A DNA stretch of 17,950 nucleotides from an uncultured Bacteroidales bacterium. Its GTDB lineage: Bacteria > Bacteroidota > Bacteroidia > Bacteroidales > Bacteroidaceae. Under the pieces are notes generated by a model. That model was given only the letters and a program-made list of their open reading frames with translations, did not search any database and had not been told where the DNA came from. This document shows, piece after piece, positions 1 through 5,731 of this stretch. The stretch's first letter is position 1. Each line of letters begins with the position of its first letter. The translations under genes were made by a program, and so were the position numbers. The stretch is from assembly GCA_902783615.1 (NCBI GenBank), contig CACZRQ010000092.1:1-17950 (forward strand), given 5' to 3'.

Positions 1-168
1 AACATACAGATATATTGACGTTTAGAAGTTATAAAACAAAATTGAAGTCATAAAAAGGTTACATGGTTACAGCTGTAACCCGTAACCATTTGGTCTTTTG
101 CTTCGGAAGGAGAGTGGATGATAATTGAGTCAACCAGCCAATGAATTGGCTGGCTACCCCTATCTAAC

Positions 169-252
169 CCCTAAAGGGGTTATGTGAATCAACTGCACTG
201 TTGTCCTAAGTGTAGGCATCCTCTTCCTCTTCTACCCTAAAGGGGTTATGTG
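169..252 (+). repeat. 18-bp direct repeat CCCTAAAGGGGTTATGTG, two copies
   Basis: Identical copies lie at 169-186 and 235-252, 66 bases apart. Related short motifs (CCCTA-A/C-GGGG-YTAA) recur at 12381-12396 upstream of the third peptide gene and at 13416-13429 over the dusB stop codon, with a looser form near 1038-1051. The motif is itself nearly palindromic. It could be a short interspersed repeat or a minimal terminator hairpin. Confidence 0.6.
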
Positions 253-281
253 GTCAACTATGCTGACGCTGTTTTTTTATT

Positions 282-313
282 CCTCACGAGGGATTATTTT
301 TTCTCTCGTGAGG
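282..313. repeat. Inverted repeat with CTCGTGAGG arms
   Basis: CCTCACGAGGGA (282-293) pairs with TCTCTCGTGAGG (302-313), 12 bases with one G-T wobble and an 8-base T-rich loop. It lies about 100 bases upstream of the promoter of the first peptide gene. The same CCTCGTGAGGG word occurs in the 22-bp tandem repeat near 12643. Function unknown; it could be the terminator of an upstream transcript. Confidence 0.5.
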
Positions 314-394
314 GAGTAAAAAAGTACCCTAAATGGTTTCATATCTTGTTACTTCTTGTTTTTGTTGCAAATATAAGAAAAAAAAGGACTTTCT

Positions 395-426
395 TTTGCA
401 AAAGAAAGATGGATTCTTTAAATTTG
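395..426 (+). promoter_or_regulatory. Promoter of first GG-leader peptide gene
   Basis: TTTG at 395-398 and TAAATTTG at 419-426 are separated by 20 bases, which fits the Bacteroidota sigma consensus (TTTG, 19-21 bases, TAnnTTTG). The start codon at 450 is 23 bases downstream. The -7 box and everything after it are part of the duplicated unit; the -33 TTTG is not. Confidence 0.7.
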
Positions 427-449
427 CGGAAAATTAAAGCTCAATAATT

Positions 450-647
450 ATGGAAGATAACGGAAAACGTGTTGTTTCGTTCGAAATAGACGACAACGTA
501 AAGAAAGTAACGATTACTGGTGAGGATGGCAACCAGCAAGTGGTAATGAGGCAAGAACTCAACGAAGATGACCTTGATAGTGTGACTGGAGGTAGTAGTG
601 TACCTCATCCTATGAAAGACTATTTTAATAATGATACACATAATTAA
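450..647 (+). CDS. Double-glycine leader peptide precursor, copy 1
   Basis: A 65-residue protein with a 48-residue acidic leader (starts MEDNGKRVVSFEIDDN, ends DDLDSVTGG) and a 17-residue C-terminal core SSVPHPMKDYFNNDTHN. The leader resembles the family of natural-product precursors with a GG leader found in Bacteroidales (I believe TIGR04149); in such families a C39 peptidase-type ABC transporter cuts after GG and exports the core. That is family knowledge, and no such transporter is in this window. The start at 450 is the only ATG in register, and the next paralogue aligns from the same residue. The core has no cysteine and is polar, so it is not an obvious membrane-active bacteriocin. It has its own promoter (395-426). 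The product could be a secreted signal, an antimicrobial, or a substrate of an unseen modifying enzyme. Confidence 0.8.
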   Translation: MEDNGKRVVSFEIDDNVKKVTITGEDGNQQVVMRQELNEDDLDSVTGGSSVPHPMKDYFNNDTHN

Positions 648-708
648 ATAACGAACTGCCCCCTAAGGAAGTAGCTTGTATTATGTTCATAGCACATTGT
701 TCTATTTT

Positions 709-716
709 TAAATTTG
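709..716 (+). promoter_or_regulatory. -7 box of second GG-leader peptide gene
   Basis: TAAATTTG, identical to the box of copy 1 and inside the duplicated unit, lies 23 bases before the ATG at 740. No TTTG stands at the expected 19-21 base distance, so expression may be weaker than for copy 1 or depend on read-through from it. Confidence 0.5.
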
Positions 717-739
717 CAGAAAAATAAAGCTCAATGATT

Positions 740-949
740 ATGGAAGACAACGGAAAGCGTGTTGTTTCGTTCGAAATAGACGACAACGTAAAGAAAGTAA
801 CGATTACTGGTAAGGATGGCAACCAGCAAGTGGTAATGAGGCAAGAACTCAACGAAGATGACCTTGATAGTGTGACTGGAGGTTTAACTTCAAATCCTTC
901 CGCGCAAGGGATTGGTTCGGAACACCACCGTAGTTGCGATAGAACATAG
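740..949 (+). CDS. Double-glycine leader peptide precursor, copy 2
   Basis: A 69-residue protein whose 48-residue leader differs from copy 1 by a single residue (E25 to K25), followed by an unrelated 21-residue core that starts LTSNPSAQGIG and ends HHRSCDRT, with one cysteine. An in-frame ATG two codons upstream (734) exists, but the homologous position in copy 1 is ATA, so 740 is preferred. The leader is nearly unchanged even at DNA level, while the core has been replaced. Predicted fate, by analogy with GG-leader families, is cleavage after VTGG and export. No maturation enzyme is adjacent. The gene is followed by a small GGGT...ACCC repeat and a perfect inverted repeat before the convergent rubrerythrin gene. 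Confidence 0.8.
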   Translation: MEDNGKRVVSFEIDDNVKKVTITGKDGNQQVVMRQELNEDDLDSVTGGLTSNPSAQGIGSEHHRSCDRT

Positions 950-1000
950 GCAGGGGTGAAGCGTAGCGGAACCCTTGTAAAACAGCACTATAAATAAAAG

Positions 1001-1048
1001 CCCATTAGGGGCGACAGATTATCATTTTGTTCTGTCGCCCCTAATGGG
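1001..1048. terminator. Perfect 18-bp inverted repeat between convergent genes
   Basis: The arms at 1001-1018 (CCCATTAGGGGCGACAGA) and 1031-1048 are perfectly complementary, with a 12-base loop TTATCATTTTGT. It lies between the end of peptide gene 2 (949) and the end of rubrerythrin (1075, minus), so a bidirectional terminator is plausible although no clear T-run follows. A 20-base piece (ATGATAATCTGTCGCCCCTA) recurs at 13197-13216, so it may instead be a dispersed palindromic repeat. Confidence 0.55.
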
Positions 1049-1074
1049 TTAATCATTACTGAAACTTGAATGAC

Positions 1075-1653
1075 TTAGTAGTTTTCCTTCTTGATTTCAA
1101 AGAAAGCCTGTGGATGAATGCAGGCAGGACAAGTTTCTGGAGCTTCCTTACCCACATGGATGTAGCCACAATTACGGCACTGCCATACCACCTCATCATC
1201 CTTGGCAAACACCTTAGCTGCCTCGATATTCTTCACAAAAGCGAAGTAACGCTCCTCGTGACCTTTCTCGGCAATGGCGATGCGACGATACATCTCTGCT
1301 ATTTCAGGAAAACCTTCAGCATCGGCCACCTCTGCGAAATGAGGATATGCCTCACTCCACTCCTCGTGCTCGCCAGCCACAGCTGCCTGCAGGTTATCGA
1401 TGGTTCTGCCAATCACACCAGCTGGGAAAGAAGCGGTAATCTCCACATTACCTCCCTCCAAATACTTGAACATACGCTTTGCATGCTCTTTCTCCTGTTC
1501 AGCTGTTTCCAAGAAGATAGCTGCTATCTGTTCAAAACCCTCTTTCTTTGCGGCACTTGCAAAGAAAGTATAACGGTTGCGAGCCTGACTTTCACCAGCA
1601 AATGAGGTGAGCAGGTTTTTCTCAGTCTGTGTGCCTTTTACACTTTTTGCCAT
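1075..1653 (-). CDS. rbr: Rubrerythrin
   Basis: A 192-residue protein, the normal length for rubrerythrin, a cytoplasmic peroxide-scavenging enzyme of anaerobes that reduces hydrogen peroxide to water using a di-iron centre. The N-terminal ferritin-like four-helix domain shows the iron ligands: E21, the E54-x-x-H57 motif, E95 and E129-x-x-H132. The C-terminal rubredoxin-like domain has C159-x-x-C162 and C175-x-x-C178. The start at 1653 (MAKSVKGTQTEKN) is the usual family N terminus; a longer frame upstream covers the promoter region and is not used. A TAnnTTTG box lies at 1687-1694 on the same strand. It is divergent from the nuclease gene. Family assignment is firm; the physiological electron donor cannot be read from here. 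Confidence 0.96.
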   Translation of the reverse strand: MAKSVKGTQTEKNLLTSFAGESQARNRYTFFASAAKKEGFEQIAAIFLETAEQEKEHAKRMFKYLEGGNVEITASFPAGVIGRTIDNLQAAVAGEHEEWSEAYPHFAEVADAEGFPEIAEMYRRIAIAEKGHEERYFAFVKNIEAAKVFAKDDEVVWQCRNCGYIHVGKEAPETCPACIHPQAFFEIKKENY

Positions 1654-1686
1654 AGTATTAATGAATTTAGTTAGTTCTTCAGTTCG

Positions 1687-1714
1687 CAAATATAATTCTT
1701 TTTATTTACTTTTG
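1687..1714. promoter_or_regulatory. Back-to-back -7 boxes of rubrerythrin and nuclease genes
   Basis: On the minus strand TATATTTG occupies 1687-1694, 34 bases before the rubrerythrin ATG. On the plus strand TACTTTTG occupies 1707-1714, 20 bases before the nuclease ATG. The two divergent promoters are so close that RNA polymerase at one should hinder the other. The -33 elements are weak: a minus-strand TTTG (1718-1721) sits 23 bases away, and a TTCG at 1683-1686 stands 20 bases from the plus box. Confidence 0.6.
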
Positions 1715-1734
1715 CGTCAAAATATGCGAAAATT

Positions 1735-2685
1735 ATGGGAAAGAAGAAAAAACAACGCACCAAGCAATATGCAGGTTCAGCCTTTGCCGTGATATTGGCA
1801 GCCCTGCTCTCCTATTTCCCCATCAGTCAGAAACTGAATGAGAAGGAAAATGTGAATGAACCACCCAAGCAGGAGGTGACGGTGGAGAATAACCAGCAGA
1901 CGCAAACGGAAATCGATTTCCAAGAGGCAAGCACCCAGACAAAAACCCAGCAAACTCAAACCGAGGTGGAGGCTGAAACAGCTATCAGTGCCATGAATCT
2001 GGAGATTCCTGCCAAACTGAAAGATCGCTCTGAGAAGATTCTCAAACGAAGCAACTATACCGTTTCCTACAATCGCAACTGGAACCTGCCCAACTGGGTG
2101 GCTTGGGAATTGAACAAAAGTGAGACGAGGGGTAAAAACAACCGCACGGAAGAATTCACTTCCGACCCCGATTTGCCGAAAGCCAATCAGGTGGAATCTT
2201 GGGACTACGCTGGCTCTGGCTATGATCGGGGACACATGTGTCCTGCTGGCGACAACCACTTTGATGCCAAAGCCATGAACGAGTCGTTCTACATGAGCAA
2301 TGTTTGTCCGCAAAACCACGAGTTGAATGCAGGCAAATGGAACGACTTGGAGATTGCCTGTCGCCGTTGGGCCAACAGATACGGAGAGGTATATATCGTT
2401 TGCGGCCCCATTGTCAACAAAAAGAAGGGGAAGAGGATAGGTAAAGAGCATGAGGTGATAGTGCCCGAACAGTTCTTTAAGGTAATACTGATTACAAGTA
2501 CCACGCCAGCCCGTGCCATCGGCTATATCTTCGAGAACAATGGCTCCGACCGTCCTTACAAGTCTTATACCATAGATGAAATCGAGAAAAAGACAGGCAT
2601 GGATTTCTTTCCAAACCTGCCTGACAACGTAGAAAACATCGTGGAAAGCCGCTATGAAGCGAACGATTGGAAGTGGTATAACTGA
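1735..2685 (+). CDS. DNA/RNA non-specific endonuclease (NUC1 family), membrane-anchored
   Basis: A 316-residue protein of the Serratia nuclease (NUC1/endonuclease G) fold, which cuts DNA and RNA with a His general base and one Mg ion. The signature DRGH is at 164-167 (catalytic H167), with N198 and E206 at the spacing expected for the metal-binding Asn and the catalytic-site Glu (LNAGKWNDLE). The N terminus is basic (KKKKQRTK) and then hydrophobic (about 13-30), suggesting a signal anchor. A Gln/Thr/Glu-rich linker (about 40-85) follows, then the catalytic domain (about 100-310). It probably acts in the periplasm or at the cell surface, for instance in nucleic-acid scavenging. No immunity protein gene is adjacent, which argues against a toxin role. 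The start ATG lies 20 bases after a TACTTTTG box. Confidence 0.92.
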   Translation: MGKKKKQRTKQYAGSAFAVILAALLSYFPISQKLNEKENVNEPPKQEVTVENNQQTQTEIDFQEASTQTKTQQTQTEVEAETAISAMNLEIPAKLKDRSEKILKRSNYTVSYNRNWNLPNWVAWELNKSETRGKNNRTEEFTSDPDLPKANQVESWDYAGSGYDRGHMCPAGDNHFDAKAMNESFYMSNVCPQNHELNAGKWNDLEIACRRWANRYGEVYIVCGPIVNKKKGKRIGKEHEVIVPEQFFKVILITSTTPARAIGYIFENNGSDRPYKSYTIDEIEKKTGMDFFPNLPDNVENIVESRYEANDWKWYN

Positions 2686-2757
2686 TTTTTTGCACTGAAA
2701 ATGCTTTTTTTTGCTTTTTTTGTTGCAAAAAAATTATGTTTATTTGCAAAAATCTCT

Positions 2758-2765
2758 TACCTTTG
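2758..2765 (+). promoter_or_regulatory. -7 box of the PAP2/barrel gene
   Basis: TACCTTTG matches TAnnTTTG and ends 25 bases before the ATG at 2791. No TTTG is found at the standard distance; one is 11 bases upstream (2743-2746), within a very A/T-rich tract. This placement supports starting the gene at 2791 rather than at an upstream in-frame ATG at 2701. Confidence 0.5.
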
Positions 2766-2790
2766 TGAAAAATATTTAAAAACAAAAGTT

Positions 2791-4599
2791 ATGAGACATA
2801 TTACAACATTGATTATGATGCTGCTGGTGTGCCTGACTGTTTCTGCCAACGATATCATCGGGCAATACCGCACGGAACCATTGAAGGTGGAAATGCCTGA
2901 ATGGAACTTTGAACTTACTCCAGCAACCACATCTACTCCGAGAATGAGGTTGGGCAATATGCCTAAGAGTAATGCTGTAAATGCAGTGAACAGCACACTT
3001 GCCACTGACGAGGCTTTCAAATGGATGAAAACCAATCCTGGCACAAAGCCTTATAAGTTCATGGACGACATGACCTTTGTGGGTGTACCTTTGTTTGTAG
3101 CGGGTATGATTCTGAAAAGTGAAAAGAACGCTTTCCGCCAGAACTATTCTGACGTAACACATGCCAACACCCGTTTGCTGACCCATTTCAAGAGCTCCAT
3201 CGATGACTACTCGCAGTACTTCGGTCCTGCGATGACGTTGGGTTTGAAGATCTTTGGCTATGAAGGCCGTAGTGATTGGACTCGCTTCCTGGTAAGCGCA
3301 GGTTTGTCGTATGGTGTGATGGGTGCTCTGGTGAATACCATCAAGTATTCTGCCAAAGAGATGCGTCCAGATGGTTCAACCGCCAATTCTTGGCCTTCTG
3401 GTCACACAGCCAACTCGTTCGTAGGTGCAACGGTACTGCATAAGGAATATGGTTTGACTCGCTCACCCTGGTTCTCAGTAGCAGGTTATGGTATTGCTAC
3501 GGCAACAGGTGTCATGCGTGTGTTGAACAATCGCCACTGGGTAAGCGATGTGATGTCAGGTGCAGGTATCGGTATCTTTGCCGGTGAGTTGGGTTATGCC
3601 TTGGCAGACTTGATTTTCAAGGGCAAGGGTTTGTTGCGAAACGATTTGCAGGGTAACTTTGACAGTCCTTCCTTTTTCTCCGTATCCATGGGTGTTGGCT
3701 TGGGTGCCAAGGATGTAAGCTTTGGCTTGAGAGACCTCAAATATGAGTATGCCAGTCTATTTGACGATGAAGAATTGTTAAGGGTAAATTTCCGTTCAGC
3801 TACTACTGTGGATGCTGAAGGTGCTTACTTCTTTAATAAATATGTAGGTATAGGTGGACGTCTGCGTGTACGCACCATGCCAGCCAAGAACTGGGACGCC
3901 ATCTCCTATAAACCAGAAGAGGCAAGCAAAGAACTCAACGATGAATTGATGCTCTTCTTGGAGACAATCAATGGCTGGACTGAAACATCTCCAGAATATA
4001 TCGACATGAGGGAAAAGATGATCAAGAACACCAGCGATGTGGTGACAGAGCAGAACATCACCGTTGAGAGTGACCACCTGAGTGAGTTCTCTGCCACCTT
4101 GGGTCTCTATTTCAACCTGCCCCTGAGCAAGCGTTTCTCTATCGGTACCAAGGCACTTGTGGGTCGCAGCATCATGCAGGAACTTGACCTCGATGCCAAC
4201 TATAAGGGTAATGTAAAGGAAATCGGTTATAAGATGTCGGTTGAGGATGGTATTCCTACCAGCTTGGAATTCACACGATTTAATTCAACATCTAAGGACT
4301 ACGATTTTCAATGGGACTACATGACGGTGGGCGGAAAGAGCAGCACCACCTACGGTACTGGCTTATCAGTTACCTATCGTTATAAGTCGAATTTCTCATG
4401 GAAGTTGTTCTGCGACTACGATTACACCCGCAAGACCTTCACGGCGAAGTACGACCCCTACCGCTTCCTGTATGTAGCTACTCCGGGTATGGAGGAGGTT
4501 TATGCAGGTGTAGGCATCGATATCAGTGCGTATGAGTTTGAGAAAACCGTGAAGCTGCACTACTTCACTCTCGGTGGCTCATTCACCGTCAATTTCTGA
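2791..4599 (+). CDS. PAP2-family phosphatase fused to an outer-membrane beta-barrel
   Basis: A 602-residue protein with a signal peptide (MRHITTLIMMLLVCLTVSA, cleavage about residue 19). Residues about 90-280 form a PAP2/type 2 phosphatidic acid phosphatase domain with all three motifs: K185-x6-R192-P193, S203-G204-H205, and R243-x5-H249-x3-D253, the last giving the catalytic His and charge-relay Asp. Residues about 290-602 are rich in alternating aromatic strands and end in ...SFTVNF, a C-terminal Phe typical of outer-membrane barrels. Known PAP2 enzymes remove phosphate from lipids such as undecaprenyl pyrophosphate, phosphatidate or lipid A; here the barrel suggests action at the outer membrane, so lipid A is a reasonable but unproven substrate. 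An in-frame extension back to 2701 is rejected because it would cover the promoter and put the signal peptide inside the protein. It is convergent with the next gene, 10 bases apart. Confidence 0.88.
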   Translation: MRHITTLIMMLLVCLTVSANDIIGQYRTEPLKVEMPEWNFELTPATTSTPRMRLGNMPKSNAVNAVNSTLATDEAFKWMKTNPGTKPYKFMDDMTFVGVPLFVAGMILKSEKNAFRQNYSDVTHANTRLLTHFKSSIDDYSQYFGPAMTLGLKIFGYEGRSDWTRFLVSAGLSYGVMGALVNTIKYSAKEMRPDGSTANSWPSGHTANSFVGATVLHKEYGLTRSPWFSVAGYGIATATGVMRVLNNRHWVSDVMSGAGIGIFAGELGYALADLIFKGKGLLRNDLQGNFDSPSFFSVSMGVGLGAKDVSFGLRDLKYEYASLFDDEELLRVNFRSATTVDAEGAYFFNKYVGIGGRLRVRTMPAKNWDAISYKPEEASKELNDELMLFLETINGWTETSPEYIDMREKMIKNTSDVVTEQNITVESDHLSEFSATLGLYFNLPLSKRFSIGTKALVGRSIMQELDLDANYKGNVKEIGYKMSVEDGIPTSLEFTRFNSTSKDYDFQWDYMTVGGKSSTTYGTGLSVTYRYKSNFSWKLFCDYDYTRKTFTAKYDPYRFLYVATPGMEEVYAGVGIDISAYEFEKTVKLHYFTLGGSFTVNF

Positions 4600-4609
4600 T
4601 TTTATTACA

Positions 4610-5383
4610 TCAATACGATACAGAGCAGGGGATGCCGGTTCCACGAACCAGCTCCCCTATTCTGTTTAATTCCTCATGGGTGGCTTTCTGCAATCCATGG
4701 GCAGGGGTTTCGCGATCAATGGTATAAATCATCACCTGACGAGGCGCTATCTCCTTCACCTGTTCCAACCAAGGAAGTACAAAATCATCGGTGGTGTTGT
4801 TCACATCCTTACCCTCGTAAGTGCCTTTCATAAACATGGTCTGAATGATGCAGTTGCCATCGAAGGCTTTCATGTTGCCAATGATTTCCTCAACGGAATA
4901 CTTACCCACAGGCCTGTCGGTCAGGTGGATGTAATCCGCATCAATGGTATCGAGCTTCAAGATGTTGTTATCCACCTTAGCCAATGCCATACGTACCTCG
5001 GGTCTGGCAATCATGGTGGCATTGCTCAGCACACTCACCTTTGCAAAGGGGAAGTACCTATCCCTCAACTCCAATGTATCGGCAATGATCTCTGGAAAAC
5101 GCGGATGGAGGGTGGGCTCACCATTGCCAGCGAAAGTCAGCACATCAGGAGCAGGGCCGTTCTGCTGCATTTCCTGCAACTTTGCCTCCAAAGCACTGCG
5201 CACCTCTTCGCGGGTAGGCAGTGGTTTCTTGGCACGATGGTCGGCATTGAAGCCGCATTCGCAATAGATGCAGTCGAACGAACACACTTTGCCATCAGCA
5301 GGCAAGAGATTGATACCTAATGATACACCCAATCGTCTAGAATGTACAGGGCCAAATATCGGAGATGGATAGATTACTGTCAT
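4610..5383 (-). CDS. Radical SAM protein (COG0731-like)
   Basis: A 257-residue radical S-adenosylmethionine enzyme. C34-x3-C38-x2-C41 binds the [4Fe-4S] cluster, and TFAGNGEPTLHP corresponds to the glycine-rich SAM-binding motif. The N terminus (YPSPIFGPVHSRRLGVSLG) matches small stand-alone radical SAM proteins grouped with the wyosine-synthetase-like COG0731, whose substrate in most bacteria is not established. There is no SPASM or RRE-like extension, so it does not look like a maturase for the GG-leader peptides. The ATG at 5383 is chosen; a longer frame begins only with TTG at 5434 and overlaps a TATCTTCG sequence (about 5413-5420, minus) that could be the gene's own -7 element. Upstream on the same strand lies a probable small RNA or attenuator. 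Confidence 0.85.
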   Translation of the reverse strand: MTVIYPSPIFGPVHSRRLGVSLGINLLPADGKVCSFDCIYCECGFNADHRAKKPLPTREEVRSALEAKLQEMQQNGPAPDVLTFAGNGEPTLHPRFPEIIADTLELRDRYFPFAKVSVLSNATMIARPEVRMALAKVDNNILKLDTIDADYIHLTDRPVGKYSVEEIIGNMKAFDGNCIIQTMFMKGTYEGKDVNNTTDDFVLPWLEQVKEIAPRQVMIYTIDRETPAHGLQKATHEELNRIGELVRGTGIPCSVSY

Positions 5384-5468
5384 TTTCCTTTGTCGTTTAT
5401 TGTTTTTCGATTGCGAAGATACAAATAATTTCAATACGAAATCATGTCTTTAAAAAAGAAAATGCACT

Positions 5469-5499
5469 AAAAAAGAAAAAGGAGTACATCCCGTACTCC
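5469..5499 (-). terminator. Intrinsic terminator of the small RNA
   Basis: Stem GGAGTAC/GTACTCC (5481-5487 with 5493-5499), loop of five bases, followed on the minus strand by T5-C-T6. It is the clearest Rho-independent terminator in the window. It is directional (minus); read on the plus strand the hairpin follows an A-rich tract and is not followed by T residues. Confidence 0.75.
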
Positions 5500-5542
5500 G
5501 AATCCTCTTATTAACCTTAAATCTTAATACTATGAAAAACAC
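5470..5542 (-). ncRNA. Candidate small RNA or attenuated leader (~70 nt)
   Basis: On the minus strand a full promoter (5547-5577) is followed after about 40 bases by a 7-bp hairpin GGAGTAC-GGGAT-GTACTCC (5481-5499), which runs directly into TTTTTCTTTTTT (5469-5480), the form of an intrinsic terminator. The transcript would begin near 5542 and end near 5470, about 70 nt, with no open frame of any length. The next gene on this strand, the radical SAM gene, starts at 5383, about 85 bases beyond the terminator. So the RNA is either free-standing or a leader with premature termination. The family is not recognised. Confidence 0.6.
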
Positions 5543-5546
5543 AGTG

Positions 5547-5577
5547 CAAAGGTACGGCTTTTTGACAGAACAGCAAA
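5547..5577 (-). promoter_or_regulatory. Consensus Bacteroidota promoter driving the small RNA
   Basis: Read on the minus strand, TTTG (5574-5577) and TACCTTTG (5547-5554) are separated by exactly 19 bases, one of the best consensus matches in the window. It points away from mutS and toward the terminator at 5469-5499. Confidence 0.72.
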
Positions 5578-5683
5578 TTTTTCGCGTTCAAAAAGGTGTT
5601 TTATAACATGTTTTAGTAATCCATATGCATTTGTTAAGGAATCTAGCCCGATATTTGACAAATTGATTACATAATTTAAAACT

Positions 5684-5713
5684 TGGTGAAACCAAGAAAA
5701 AACACTATCTTTG
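5684..5713 (+). promoter_or_regulatory. mutS promoter
   Basis: TTG at 5684-5686 and TATCTTTG at 5706-5713 with a 19-base spacer. The -7 box ends 18 bases before the mutS ATG at 5732, giving a short 5' untranslated region. A TTG at 5711 is in frame with mutS but lies inside the box, so it is not the start. Confidence 0.7.
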
Positions 5714-5731
5714 CTGCTCGATAATCAAAGC

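Larger units (their letters stand above)
1..394. other. Non-coding region rich in short palindromes
   Basis: No open frame here looks like a real gene. The stretch holds several clear palindromes: a perfect 16-bp one GGTTACAGCTGTAACC at 65-80, nested between ATGGTTAC (63-70) and GTAACCAT (82-89); a 9-bp stem CCAGCCAAT/ATTGGCTGG at 134-153 with a GA loop; and AACCCCT-AA-AGGGGTT at 166-181. An 18-bp direct repeat lies at 169-186 and 235-252. A 12-base inverted repeat with one G-T pair lies at 282-293 and 302-313. There is no clear U-tract terminator, although a T7 run occurs near 271-278. It probably carries the end of an upstream transcription unit plus regulatory or repeat DNA of the peptide locus that follows. 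Confidence 0.6.
417..883 (+). repeat. 177-bp direct duplication (417-593 and 707-883)
   Basis: Two copies in direct orientation, offset by 290 bases, cover the -7 promoter box, the 5' untranslated region and the entire leader of both peptide genes. By eye they differ at only about six of 177 positions. Identity stops exactly at the last base of the second glycine codon of the VTGG motif: the bases coding for the cores show no visible similarity. The sharp edge at the processing site is what marks this as a leader cassette rather than a plain gene duplication. Confidence 0.9.

Noticed and set aside
1066..1605. Plus-strand frame of 179 codons opposite rubrerythrin
   Set aside because: Antisense shadow of a gene with intact metal-binding residues.
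2701..2790. Upstream extension of the PAP2/barrel protein to the ATG at 2701
   Set aside because: It would bury the signal peptide and overlap the TACCTTTG promoter box; the 2791 start gives a normal exported protein.
4610..5383. Radical SAM protein as the maturase of the GG-leader peptides
   Set aside because: It is a short stand-alone COG0731-like enzyme without SPASM or leader-binding domain, sits 3.6 kb away on the other strand and looks like a conserved housekeeping gene.
5532..5606. Plus-strand 24-codon frame MKNTVQRYGFLTEQQIF...
   Set aside because: It lies across the minus-strand promoter and small RNA; no plus-strand promoter precedes it closely, and coding signs are lacking.
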